From contig CAZPWQ010000054.1 in assembly GCA_964590495.1 (NCBI GenBank), positions 1 to 22,501 of the forward strand: a stretch of 22,501 nt of DNA, written 5' to 3'. Within the stretch, counting starts at the first letter, position 1, and every line of letters starts with the position of its first letter. Below are positions 7,684-16,540 of the stretch, one piece after another. Source of the DNA: CAZPWQ01 sp964590495 (GTDB taxonomy: Bacteria; Bacteroidota; Rhodothermia; Balneolales; Balneolaceae). The position numbers were made by a program, and so were the translations under genes. Under the pieces are notes generated by a model. It saw nothing but the letters and a program-made list of their open reading frames with translations, was not told the DNA's origin and searched no databases.

Positions 7684-8526
7684 TTATGTCACCAAAATTT
7701 GCTTCCTTTGTTCAGTCATCCGCATCATCCTGTGCACATAAGTTTCGCTGATTGTCACAATACCAAAATAACTGTGGTAATTTCTGCTATCCCCGTGAAA
7801 ATCACTTCCCCCCGTTTTCAATAAACTGTGGTGATCGGCAAAATTTTCGATTCTTTTCTGAGTGGAATAATCATGACTTGGATGCATAACTTCAACTCCA
7901 TCCGCGCCGGCATCAACTAATTCTTCAAGTTCGCTTTCTGAATAAATTTTCCCGGGATGGGCTATAACAACTGCCCCGCCGGCCTTTTTAACTATTTCGA
8001 TTATTTCCAAATGGGAATAATAATTATTTTTGATCTCTCCCAAAGCCTCGTTGCTAAGATATCGTATGAACGCTTCCTTTTTGGAAGCAACAAACCCTTT
8101 ATTGACCAGCACAGCAGCAATATGGGGACGCCCTATATTACTCCAGTTTGCTTCAGCTTTAACCTCCTCGAGATCAAGCTCAATACCCTTTTTGGCTAAC
8201 TGGTCTATAATCCACTGTCCGCGCAGAGTCCTGGCTTTGTTATGATCGGACAAAAGCTGTTTTACTGCTTTATTATCAGGATCGAAACAATAGGCAAGCA
8301 GATGACATTCTTCACCATTAAAGTCAGCTGTTATTTCTACCCCCGGCAGCAATTCTACTGAATATTTATCTGCTGATTTCAAAGCAATGCGATATCCTTT
8401 AAGGGTATCATGATCGGTAATGGAAATAAAATCCAGATTTTTTTCTTCAGCAAGCTCTAATATGTCAGAGGGACTCATGTGTCCGTCCGAAGCCGTAGTA
8501 TGAATATGGAGATCTGCCTTTCCCAT
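7684..8526 (-). CDS. PHP-domain metallo-phosphoesterase, TrpH/YciV (RNase AM) type
   Basis: A 280-aa cytoplasmic protein with the full set of PHP metal ligands: DLHIHT (H7, H9), D14, TDHDT (H39, D40), GVEI (E64), H75, RPHIA (H135), IAHPGK (H190), H215 and SDFHGD (D242, H244). Characterised relatives remove phosphate from 3',5'-nucleoside bisphosphates such as pAp, or trim RNA 5' ends. The ordering of ligands and the length fit that branch rather than histidinol phosphatase or DNA polymerase X. The start codon is the ATG at 8526, 4 bases after the protease stop, and ribH begins 2 bases after its own stop. The exact substrate is inferred from the family only. Confidence 0.85.
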   Translation of the reverse strand: MGKADLHIHTTASDGHMSPSDILELAEEKNLDFISITDHDTLKGYRIALKSADKYSVELLPGVEITADFNGEECHLLAYCFDPDNKAVKQLLSDHNKARTLRGQWIIDQLAKKGIELDLEEVKAEANWSNIGRPHIAAVLVNKGFVASKKEAFIRYLSNEALGEIKNNYYSHLEIIEIVKKAGGAVVIAHPGKIYSESELEELVDAGADGVEVMHPSHDYSTQKRIENFADHHSLLKTGGSDFHGDSRNYHSYFGIVTISETYVHRMMRMTEQRKQILVT

Positions 8527-8530
8527 TCAA

Positions 8531-10183
8531 CTATTCAGGGGATAAAATATTTCGATATTGATTTTTGTCATATAATAAATCCACGGCTTCCCTGATGACC
8601 GGATCAAATGGCAATGAGGCTTCTGTCTGTCCCTCCTGGCTTCTAAATCTTGAGACAAGTTCTAAATACAGGACTTGATTAATTTCATTTTTCTGATCAA
8701 TAAAAGCCTGCTCCTTATCTTTCTCGATAGTTTGCTTCAACGCTGATATATGGTCATCAGCATCTTTTGAATGAGGAGAATTTTTCATCAGGGAATCAAC
8801 CTTTACCAAATATGTCTGTGGTTGAGATTTGTAATTAAAATTTTCCTGCTCCAAAAAATTCATGAATTGGTTGAATAAGTCTTCAGTAGGTTCAGCATGC
8901 AATAGTGAATCATGTTCTGCGGCATACCTGTTCGCAAACATAAAAAATTGGTTCTGTTGCATTAAAGCAGTTTGAAGCAATGATGGATTTCCGGATCCGA
9001 TTGTCACATCAGGGGAAATGCCATTTCCATCGTATACAGTACGTCCGTTGCGTGTTTTAAATGTTTTTCTGAGAGAATCAGGTGTATTGAACCGGCTGTT
9101 TTGATCATCGTGGGTATAAGTTACCGATTGAATACTTCGCCCGCTCGGTATGTAATAACGCGAGGTAGTAATTTTTAATGCCGCATTATATGAAAGGGGT
9201 CTTACAACCTGAACCAACCCTTTTCCGAAGCTCTGCTCTCCTATAACGACCGCGCGATCCAAATCCTGTAAAGCACCCGCAATAATTTCAGATGCGCTTG
9301 CGCTGCCGCCATTTTGCAGGACTACAAGCGGTAAGTCAGGCGCCATAGCCGGTTCTTCTGTTTTAAAAACGTTATCATGCTGGTTCAAACGCCCCTTTGT
9401 TTCAACCACTGTAATGCCCGGATCCAAAAATTTATCGACTGTTTGTATCGCTTCATTCAACAATCCGCCGGGGTTATTCCGTACATCTATAATCAATCCC
9501 GCCAGTTTGTTTTGCGATTGTAATTTTTCGAGCGTATTTCGGACCTCATCGGCAGTGTTTTGGGAAAAGCGGCTCAATAATATATAGCCGATATCATTAT
9601 CCCTTCCCAACAATCCGGAATAGGAAATATTTTTAACATCAATGCGCTCACGTGTTAATTCAAATGTCAGATTTTGATCAACGCCATATCTTGAAATTGT
9701 GATCTTGACCTTGGATCCGGGATCTCCGGTTGTCATATTCTGTACTTCCTCTGGTAACATGCCTTTGACAGTCATCCCATCTACTGCCAGAATAGTATCG
9801 CCCGTTCGGATGCCATTGCGATGGGCCGAATAACCTTCCATCGGGGCTATTACAACTATTCTATCACCTCGAAATCCGACATTGAGACCTACGCCACCGT
9901 AACTGCCCCGCATCATAATTTCCATATCCTGACTTTGTCCCTCATCGATAAGCACAGTATAAGGGTCGAGGGACTCAAGCATGGAGTTAATTCCCCGCTG
10001 CATCAGTTTTTCTGGGTCCACCTCATCTACATAGTTGAGCGTTATTTCTCTGTAGACATCACTGAAAATGGTAAAATTCTTCTTTATGAGGAAATATATA
10101 TCAGGATTCCGTACCAATCCCACAGCAGCAAGTGAAGCAATGGCTATAACCATTACTACAAAAATTTTCCTCGTCTTAGCCAT
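8531..10183 (-). CDS. S41 family C-terminal processing peptidase with PDZ domain
   Basis: Periplasmic serine protease of the CtpA/Prc family that trims or degrades envelope proteins from their C-termini. The 550-aa product has an uncleaved signal anchor or signal peptide (about residues 6-24), then a PDZ domain at about 90-170 that recognises C-terminal tails. The protease core has the Ser-Lys dyad: the middle Ser of SASASE (S296) and K321 in SFGKG, 25 residues apart as in Prc and CtpA. A long C-terminal helical extension (about 400-550) goes beyond the core. The ATG at 10183 is preferred to the GTG at 10189. It ends with TAG, showing that UAG is an ordinary stop here. It starts 13 bases after mltD, consistent with control of peptidoglycan hydrolases. 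Confidence 0.92.
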   Translation of the reverse strand: MAKTRKIFVVMVIAIASLAAVGLVRNPDIYFLIKKNFTIFSDVYREITLNYVDEVDPEKLMQRGINSMLESLDPYTVLIDEGQSQDMEIMMRGSYGGVGLNVGFRGDRIVVIAPMEGYSAHRNGIRTGDTILAVDGMTVKGMLPEEVQNMTTGDPGSKVKITISRYGVDQNLTFELTRERIDVKNISYSGLLGRDNDIGYILLSRFSQNTADEVRNTLEKLQSQNKLAGLIIDVRNNPGGLLNEAIQTVDKFLDPGITVVETKGRLNQHDNVFKTEEPAMAPDLPLVVLQNGGSASASEIIAGALQDLDRAVVIGEQSFGKGLVQVVRPLSYNAALKITTSRYYIPSGRSIQSVTYTHDDQNSRFNTPDSLRKTFKTRNGRTVYDGNGISPDVTIGSGNPSLLQTALMQQNQFFMFANRYAAEHDSLLHAEPTEDLFNQFMNFLEQENFNYKSQPQTYLVKVDSLMKNSPHSKDADDHISALKQTIEKDKEQAFIDQKNEINQVLYLELVSRFRSQEGQTEASLPFDPVIREAVDLLYDKNQYRNILSPE

Positions 10184-10196
10184 AAACACAATTTAT

Positions 10197-12218
10197 TTAA
10201 TCGGTGCCGGTGCTCTGTATCCGAAGTGTTTGACCGACATAAATTCTTGATCCCTGAAGATTGTTCAATTGCTTCAGTTGATTCACCGATACCCCAAAGG
10301 AATTAGCAATTTCAATAAGTGTATCGTTGCGTTTTACCTGATATTGAACTACACCCGAATCATCCGCTGAGGCCAAATATGCCGTAGTCACATCTTTTCC
10401 TGACCGTTGTTCTCGCTCGATTTCCTGTTTTTTGCTATGTGACATCTCATTGATCTGCTGATAATAAGACGATTTGGATGTAGGGACATAAATAGTCAGA
10501 TTCTCTCCCACTCGAATTGAATTTGTTGTGTTATTCCACGAGCGGATTTGCCACGCCCTAACATCATACCATTCAGCTATATGTCCGATTGTGTCACCCT
10601 GCTTTACTTTATAAAAAAGTTTGGTAGAATTGGCCGGTGCAGAAGAAGTCTGTGATGATGAGGAGGAGGAATTAGTTGATGTACTGTTCCGGGGCTGATT
10701 GGTGGGCCGGTTTACAGCAAGTTGTTCCGAAGTTCCCGGCGCAAGCGGAACCACAACTTTTTGCCCCGGATGGATTACGTGAGACAGATTCTCATTTGTC
10801 TCATACAATCCTCTGACTGAAGTGCCGTATTTACGGGCGATAAACCCGAGCGTTTCACCTCGTTTAACCGTGTGCATAGCTACATTCTGACTGCGTTTCT
10901 CTTTAGGAATATCATCATAATTCTCGACAAACTGGTTCTTTCTGCCGGTCGGCAACTTCAACTGGTACTTTGCTCCGGGGGGTGTAGCCCATTGCAGAAG
11001 TTCGGGATTCATCTTTTTAAGTTCTTCAGTTGCAATACCCGCGGCTTCAGCCAATGCGTCCAACGGCATCAGTGGTTCTACTTCCACAACTTCGTAATTA
11101 TATTCTTCCGTTCCGTACTTTTTCTGAAAACCGAATTCATCCGGATTCATACCGATCATTGTTGCTGCAATAAAGCCGGGTACATATCCTCTGGTTTCTC
11201 TGGGCAGGTAAGAGTAAGCAGCCCAGTAATTCTGGTCACCTCCACCGGCACGTATAGCACGCTTCAATCCACGGGGACTGATATTATAGCCGGCCATCGC
11301 CAGGTGCCAGTCGCCCCAAATATTGTACAGATCCTTGAGATGGCGCGCGGCTGCCCTGGTAGCCTTCTCAGGATCTCGTCGTTCATCCACCCACCAGTTT
11401 ACTTCAAGTCCATACATAGATCCTGTAGCCCGGATAAACTGCCACATACCTACAGCTGACGCCCAGCTTCGGGCTTCAGGATTTAAACCGCTTTCAATCA
11501 TTGCAAGGTGAATTAATTCTTGCGGCACGCCCTCTTCTTTAAAAACTTTCTTCATCATGGGGAAATAGATCTCCGACCTCTCGAGCCACCTCTCCATCAC
11601 TTCAGGACGTTTAAGCGTATAATACATCAGGTGGCGGTTGACCTGCCGGTTCTGAACAAGCGGCACTTCCGTTTTAGGTGTGCTGATATTATCAGGAATA
11701 ACATAGCCCTCATCCATCCACTGTTCATCCTCTGAGTATAATTCTTTTTGCACGGCAAATACTTCTCCCTCAACCTCATTTACAGAATCCTTTACACCAT
11801 AAAATTCACGGTATTCATGCATAACCGAACGATACAATTCATTAAACCGGCGATCGGATTGTATTTCCGGATAGGTATCAAGCAGATTTTGAATGGAAGT
11901 AAGTGCATCGGTAATATATGTCTCGGCACTCAACGGATCATCCTGAACCTGGGCCTCAATGGCATTTACATGAGTTCTGTATATATCGGCAATGCGCGAC
12001 ATTATATCCTTCTGGAAACCATCCAGCTTACGTTTTGTGGGTTCATGATCTGATAATCTCTCCTGTTCCATATCGACCATGGGATTATTATAGGGAAGGA
12101 GCTTTTGGGGCATTGGCAACTCTTCCAGTTGTATTTCAGTGGTATCTTGTTCCTGGGCATAAGCGGTTACTGCCACAAAAGTCAATAATAAAATGATAGA
12201 TAATAGCCTTTTCTGCAT
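10197..12218 (-). CDS. mltD: MltD-like lytic transglycosylase with three LysM domains
   Basis: Cleaves the MurNAc-GlcNAc bond of peptidoglycan to give 1,6-anhydro ends. The 673-aa product starts with a signal peptide (MQKRLLSIILLLTFVAVTAYAQ). A helical N-terminal region covers about 60-200. The SLT catalytic domain covers about 225-345, with catalytic Glu near 242 in MIESGLNPEARSWASAVGMW and later AMAGYNISPRGLKRAI. Three LysM peptidoglycan-binding repeats lie at about 448-491, 535-579 and 625-668, with a Ser/Thr/Asn-rich linker between the first two. The ATG at 12218 opens directly on the signal peptide; a longer form would need a TTG at 12260. It is the first gene of the envelope block and is followed at once by the protease gene. 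No lipobox is present, unlike E. coli MltD. Confidence 0.92.
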   Translation of the reverse strand: MQKRLLSIILLLTFVAVTAYAQEQDTTEIQLEELPMPQKLLPYNNPMVDMEQERLSDHEPTKRKLDGFQKDIMSRIADIYRTHVNAIEAQVQDDPLSAETYITDALTSIQNLLDTYPEIQSDRRFNELYRSVMHEYREFYGVKDSVNEVEGEVFAVQKELYSEDEQWMDEGYVIPDNISTPKTEVPLVQNRQVNRHLMYYTLKRPEVMERWLERSEIYFPMMKKVFKEEGVPQELIHLAMIESGLNPEARSWASAVGMWQFIRATGSMYGLEVNWWVDERRDPEKATRAAARHLKDLYNIWGDWHLAMAGYNISPRGLKRAIRAGGGDQNYWAAYSYLPRETRGYVPGFIAATMIGMNPDEFGFQKKYGTEEYNYEVVEVEPLMPLDALAEAAGIATEELKKMNPELLQWATPPGAKYQLKLPTGRKNQFVENYDDIPKEKRSQNVAMHTVKRGETLGFIARKYGTSVRGLYETNENLSHVIHPGQKVVVPLAPGTSEQLAVNRPTNQPRNSTSTNSSSSSSQTSSAPANSTKLFYKVKQGDTIGHIAEWYDVRAWQIRSWNNTTNSIRVGENLTIYVPTSKSSYYQQINEMSHSKKQEIEREQRSGKDVTTAYLASADDSGVVQYQVKRNDTLIEIANSFGVSVNQLKQLNNLQGSRIYVGQTLRIQSTGTD

Positions 12219-12573
12219 AGAGATATTCGATTTTATTTTGCCGATTTTGGGATTCAGCAAAATATTAATAAATAGTACTAAAAGTCCACCTAGTTTTTTA
12301 TTACAAGGTTTTAGTAGTTTTTTGGACGGATTTTAGGCAGAAATGTCGATCGCACTTCCTCATTTATTAACAGATAACCTGATAACTCTTTGAGTTTCAG
12401 GGAATTATAATAATTTTCAGAAGTTATCAATTAAGTTCATCTATTTTACCAACTTTTCCCTAACCCTCTGTTAAATCTGAAAAATTTTGGAACCTACCAC
12501 ATGTTTATGTTCATTACTTGAATGAAAGTGACGGAGCTGCATGGAAATTCTTTAAATCCGAAGTATGAATACT
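12219..12573. other. AT-rich non-coding stretch upstream of mltD
   Basis: No coding region is visible. As the only large gap in the minus-strand block, it should hold the promoter of the mltD-to-skp operon, but I cannot place one with confidence. Weak inverted repeats are present: TACTAAAA at 12276-12283 with TTTTAGTA at 12309-12316; GATAACT at 12381-12387 with AGTTATC at 12422-12428, enclosing the palindrome AATTATAATAATT at 12403-12415; and GAAGTAT/ATACTTC at 12560-12575, which overlaps the nadE stop and has no U-run. Confidence 0.5.
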
Positions 12574-14250
12574 TCAAAAACGATTGCTTGTCCAGCGCTG
12601 CGCCAGAGGCCAGCGGCGACCGCTTCCAAAAGCTTTGGTACTGACTTTTAAGCCGGGAGCGGCCTGGAATCGCTTATATTCACTGCGGTCGACCATATTT
12701 ACGACCTCGCGGACAAGGTCTGTTCCAAATCCCTTCTCCACAATTTCTGTGATCGAATACTGTGCCTCTATATAATATTCCAGGATAGTATCAAGAGTCT
12801 TATAATCCGGCAATGTATCGGAATCTTTTTGGTCCGGACGCAGCTCGGCACTGGGGGGCTTGATTAAAATGTTCTGCGGTATAATCTCTTTTCCATAATA
12901 TTTTTCGTTAAACCAGTTAGCCATCTCGTAAACTTCAGTTTTATAAAGATCAGAGATTATCCCAAGTCCACCCGCCATATCACCGTAAAGCGTACAATAT
13001 CCGGTAGCCAATTCGGATTTATTCCCCGTATTCAGCAACATAGGCCCGAATTTGTTAGAATATGCCATCAAAAGTACGCCACGGGCTCTTGTTTGCAAAT
13101 TTTCTTCCGCAACGCCAAACGAAGTTTTATGGAATACCGGCTCAAGTACATCATTGAATGCATCATATATCTTTTTTATCGGCAGCTCATGAAGGATAAT
13201 ACCCAGATTTTGAGCCAGCTTCTCTGAATCTTTCACACTGCCTTCCGATGAAAATTCAGACGGCATCGTGATACCAACTACATTTTCGCTTCCCAACGCT
13301 TCTTTCGCAATGCAAGCTACCAGGGTAGAATCTATTCCGCCGCTTAAACCTATCAATACCTTATCGGAAACACCGGTTTTTCTTAAATAGTCTTTAATGC
13401 CCAGGCGCAGTGCATAAAACATTTGCTCTGTCTCGGTTGAGAATTGTTTCACTTCCTGCCGAACATTTTTCGGTTTCAATTCATTATTATTCCACACCAG
13501 ATCAATAAAGTCTTCTTCAAACAGGGAAGTCCGGGCTATAAGCTCGGCACTGCTGTTTATAGCCATGGAATCACCGTCAAAAATAATTTCGGTATTTGCA
13601 CCGACCTGGTTTGAATATAAGATCGGAAGATCCAGGGCATTCGCATGATTCTGCAGCATTTGCTGTCTGCTTTTAGGTTTCGTTTTGGTAAAAGGTGAGG
13701 CTGAAATATTGATGATCACCTCCGCTCCCTGTTCCGCCAATTTCTGTGCCGGATTTGTTTCATAGGTATGATACTGTATATCATTTTCATTATACCAGAT
13801 ATCCTCACAAATCGTAACACCCAGCTTCCTCCCTTTAAATTCAAGGCAGGCAAACTGCTTATTCGGTTCGAAATAACGAAGATCATCAAAAACATCATAT
13901 GTCGGAAGCAGTGTCTTATGTACCTGACCAATTTTTTCTCCATGCTGTACCAGAAGAGCGCTGTTAAAACATTTGCGCCCGAAAGCGGAGGGATTCGCAG
14001 TCACAGAACCGAAAAGTACTGCAGTATCGCCGGATAATTCAGTAATTTTCGTATTAGCCTCATAGATTCTATGGAGGAATGATTGGCGCTCCAGTAAATC
14101 CATGGGCGGATAACCACATACAACAAGTTCTGGCAATATCAGCAGATCAGTAGCATCCTGTTCCGCTTTTTTTATAGCCTTCTGAATGGCATCCGAATTG
14201 TTTTTAATGTCACCGATGGTTGGATTTAATTGTTGAATCCTGATATTCAT
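12574..14250 (-). CDS. nadE: Glutamine-dependent NAD+ synthetase
   Basis: Makes NAD+ from deamido-NAD+ with ATP, using ammonia released from glutamine. The 558-aa protein has two domains. The N-terminal nitrilase-type glutaminase carries the triad E41 (LPELVVCGYPP), K112 (HKTLLP) and C148 (VTICEDIW). The C-terminal synthetase domain has the ATP-binding SGGIDS loop at 303-308 and later the ARGVLLMAYSNKFG and NTGNKSELATGYCTLYGD segments. Length suits the bacterial two-domain form. The start is the ATG at 14250, 45 bases after the upstream amidohydrolase, so read-through from that gene is possible. The last residues (AFGSGRRWPLAQRW) are the usual family ending, so the protein is complete. Confidence 0.95.
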   Translation of the reverse strand: MNIRIQQLNPTIGDIKNNSDAIQKAIKKAEQDATDLLILPELVVCGYPPMDLLERQSFLHRIYEANTKITELSGDTAVLFGSVTANPSAFGRKCFNSALLVQHGEKIGQVHKTLLPTYDVFDDLRYFEPNKQFACLEFKGRKLGVTICEDIWYNENDIQYHTYETNPAQKLAEQGAEVIINISASPFTKTKPKSRQQMLQNHANALDLPILYSNQVGANTEIIFDGDSMAINSSAELIARTSLFEEDFIDLVWNNNELKPKNVRQEVKQFSTETEQMFYALRLGIKDYLRKTGVSDKVLIGLSGGIDSTLVACIAKEALGSENVVGITMPSEFSSEGSVKDSEKLAQNLGIILHELPIKKIYDAFNDVLEPVFHKTSFGVAEENLQTRARGVLLMAYSNKFGPMLLNTGNKSELATGYCTLYGDMAGGLGIISDLYKTEVYEMANWFNEKYYGKEIIPQNILIKPPSAELRPDQKDSDTLPDYKTLDTILEYYIEAQYSITEIVEKGFGTDLVREVVNMVDRSEYKRFQAAPGLKVSTKAFGSGRRWPLAQRWTSNRF

Positions 14251-14295
14251 AATAAGACGTAATCTTCTGATAAAATCTGATATAAAGTAGTACAG

Positions 14296-15981
14296 TTATT
14301 GGGCGGAATAAACTTTTTTTCCTGCCACCCACGTCTCCAACACGTTTGTTTGCCATATTTCGGAGACAGGTGTTTCAAAAATATTGCGGTCGACAAATAT
14401 AAAATCCGCCCATTTTTCAGGCTCAAGACTTCCTATTGCATTCTCCTGGTGTGCCGCATAAGCGGCATCCAGTGTGAAAGCGCGAAAAGCTTGTTCTCTG
14501 GTCAACGCTTCTTCGGGATACCAGCCGCCCCCGGGATTACTTTCATGATCCTGGCGTGCAACAGCAGCAAATAAACCATAGAACGGTTTAACAGCTTCCA
14601 CCGGAAAATCAGATCCGGCAGCTACTACCGTTTCCTGATCCAAAAAAGTTTTCCAGGCGTACGCTCCTTTTATTCGCTCCGGACCAACCCGGTCTTCAGC
14701 CATATTCATATCGCTGGTTGCATGTGTAGGCTGCATGGATGCAATAATATCAAGTTCTTTGAAGCGGGGTATATCCTTCAGCGACACAACCTGCGCATGC
14801 TCTATCCGGTGCCGCAGATTTTGTGTACCAAGGCTGTCACGTACATTTTCGAAAGCGTTCAGGACAATGCGGTTAGCGCGATCCCCTATGGCGTGCACAT
14901 TGGTCTGAAAACCATTTGAAGCTGTTTTAAGAATCTGCTGCGTCATCTCTTCTTCACCGGCAAACAGAAGTCCTCTGTTACCGGGATCATCGGAATAGGG
15001 TTCTATCAATGCGGCTCCGCGGCTGCCCAGGGCACCGTCGGCATAGAGTTTTACACTACGTATTGCCAGCATATCACCTTCATATGAAATTACCGGCCCC
15101 TCACCGGAAAGTTCATCAAATGTATCACCGGCTCCGCTTATCATGGCATAAATCCGGGTGGTCAACCGGTTCCGATCGGCAAAATCCTTATAAATATGCC
15201 AGGCATCAACTCCTGCTCCGGCATCATGAACGCTGGTCAACCCCTGGCTTTTCATTTGCTCCAGGGCCTGTTCAAAAGCCATTTGCTGCTCTTCTGATGT
15301 TCGTTCGGGAATCTCATCTTCGACCAGAGTCATAGCTGCATCCACAAATACTCCTGTCGGATTCCCTTCTTCATCGCGGATAATTTTTCCGCCCTTCGGA
15401 TCTTCAGTTTCCTTTGTGACACCGGCTATTTCCATCGCTTTGGAATTAGCCCAGCCTGCATGTCCATCAACCCGGTTCAGCCAAACCGGTCGTTCCTCTA
15501 CAACCTGGTCCAATTCAACCGCTGTGGGGAAACGGTTGATGTCCCAGTGGGTGTGATTCCAGCCACGTCCCTGTATCCAGTTTACATCCGGATATTCCTG
15601 TTCGTATTGTGATATCCGTTGCAATGTTTCATCCAGAGATTCCAGACCCGCCAGATTCACATTCATCTGCTGATATCCCAGGCCCATTACATGACCATGT
15701 GCATCAATTAATCCTGGCAGCATTATGCGCCCTTCTCCATCAATCCTGTTTTTGGGGGCATCCGGTAGAGACAGGGAATCTTCACCCGTAAGCTGGACAT
15801 CAATAATCTTTCCTTTTCGAAATGCGATCGCAGAAAACTCAGTCAGTTTATCCTCATAGAAAGTATAACCTCTGACATTTTCTATTGCAGTAACAAGATC
15901 CGGATCTCCGGAGGTACCCTGACAAGCAGACATGAGAGAAACGGAAAAAAATAAAAGAAGTAAAAAATTAACAGTTCGCAT
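14296..15981 (-). CDS. YtcJ-like amidohydrolase, predicted lipoprotein
   Basis: A 561-aa metal-dependent hydrolase of the amidohydrolase_3 (YtcJ/LAF3) group. The N-terminus is a lipoprotein signal (LLLLFFSVSLMSAC) with lipobox Cys C20, so the enzyme is probably membrane-anchored outside the cytoplasm. The metal-binding HxH sits at H95-G-H97 in LPGLIDAHGHVMG. Other family segments are IQGRGWNHTHWD, VKLYADGALGSRGAAL (the usual site of the metal-bridging Lys), HAIGDRANR, RIEHAQVV and VAAGSDFPVE. Substrates in this group are poorly known and may include N-acyl amines or amides. The gene lies 79 bases after the NUDIX gene and 45 before nadE on the same strand, so it may be in the pyrG transcription unit. 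Confidence 0.9.
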   Translation of the reverse strand: MRTVNFLLLLFFSVSLMSACQGTSGDPDLVTAIENVRGYTFYEDKLTEFSAIAFRKGKIIDVQLTGEDSLSLPDAPKNRIDGEGRIMLPGLIDAHGHVMGLGYQQMNVNLAGLESLDETLQRISQYEQEYPDVNWIQGRGWNHTHWDINRFPTAVELDQVVEERPVWLNRVDGHAGWANSKAMEIAGVTKETEDPKGGKIIRDEEGNPTGVFVDAAMTLVEDEIPERTSEEQQMAFEQALEQMKSQGLTSVHDAGAGVDAWHIYKDFADRNRLTTRIYAMISGAGDTFDELSGEGPVISYEGDMLAIRSVKLYADGALGSRGAALIEPYSDDPGNRGLLFAGEEEMTQQILKTASNGFQTNVHAIGDRANRIVLNAFENVRDSLGTQNLRHRIEHAQVVSLKDIPRFKELDIIASMQPTHATSDMNMAEDRVGPERIKGAYAWKTFLDQETVVAAGSDFPVEAVKPFYGLFAAVARQDHESNPGGGWYPEEALTREQAFRAFTLDAAYAAHQENAIGSLEPEKWADFIFVDRNIFETPVSEIWQTNVLETWVAGKKVYSAQ

Positions 15982-16060
15982 ATATATAGCCAGATTTTAG
16001 TTGATGCGACTAAATTAGAGGAATAGCCATAAGATAAAAAACAGTTTTCTCATTTTTGTT

Positions 16061-16537
16061 TTATGCCGATGAAAACAGGTGGGCTAGATCTGAACTTGAC
16101 TTGCGATCCTGTATTTTTTCCACCAGGCTTTCAGGGGCGAAGGGAAGATTGCCGATATCTTTAACCGGTTTCCATTTTATATCTCTGAGCAACTGTTCAT
16201 CGACAGGAAGTTCAGGATCAACTCCCGCCGCAAGAGCTCCACCCGTTCTGTTTACGGAAAAGTAAAATTCAACGGCATGAAATGGTCCGTGTATCATTTC
16301 ATTGACATGTACCAGTTGATTAGCTTCTACTTTCAAGCCTGTTTCTTCGAAAAATTCCCGTTTAAGGCATTCATACATAGTCTCACCAAACTGTAGCCCT
16401 CCACCGGGCGGGGTCCAGATTAAGCTGCCGGTTATCGGGGAATGAAGTTGAGCCAACAGCAGGGAATCCTCTTTGAATAATAAGCCGCATACGCGAATTC
16501 TTAACTTGCCACTGAAGATAGATCTGGAAGCAGACAT
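16061..16537 (-). CDS. NUDIX hydrolase
   Basis: A 158-aa cytoplasmic hydrolase of nucleoside-diphosphate-linked compounds. The complete Nudix box (Gx5Ex7REUxEExGU) spans G46 to L68, with E52, R60-E61 and E64-E65 all present, in the context WTPPGGGLQFGE. Substrate-defining sequence outside the box is not recognisable to me, so the target nucleotide is open. The ATG at 16537 begins 3 bases after the pyrG stop codon, so the gene is almost certainly translated from the pyrG message. That makes a role in nucleotide pool control or cleaning plausible but unproven. Confidence 0.9.
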   Translation of the reverse strand: MSASRSIFSGKLRIRVCGLLFKEDSLLLAQLHSPITGSLIWTPPGGGLQFGETMYECLKREFFEETGLKVEANQLVHVNEMIHGPFHAVEFYFSVNRTGGALAAGVDPELPVDEQLLRDIKWKPVKDIGNLPFAPESLVEKIQDRKSSSDLAHLFSSA

Positions 16538-16540
16538 AGC

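Noticed and set aside
7682..7760. FMN riboswitch linked to ribH
   Set aside because: The ribH start follows the PHP stop by only 2 bases and no conserved riboswitch core can be seen in or near the junction.
10872..11459. Plus-strand 195-codon open frame
   Set aside because: It lies wholly opposite mltD and has the Cys/His/Phe-rich composition of an antisense shadow.
12560..12575. Intrinsic terminator at the end of nadE (GAAGTAT/ATACTTC)
   Set aside because: The stem is short and AT-rich, has only two loop bases as drawn, overlaps the stop codon and has no U-run after it on the minus strand.
15009..15335. Plus-strand 108-codon open frame
   Set aside because: It is antisense to the well-supported amidohydrolase gene with no recognisable motif.
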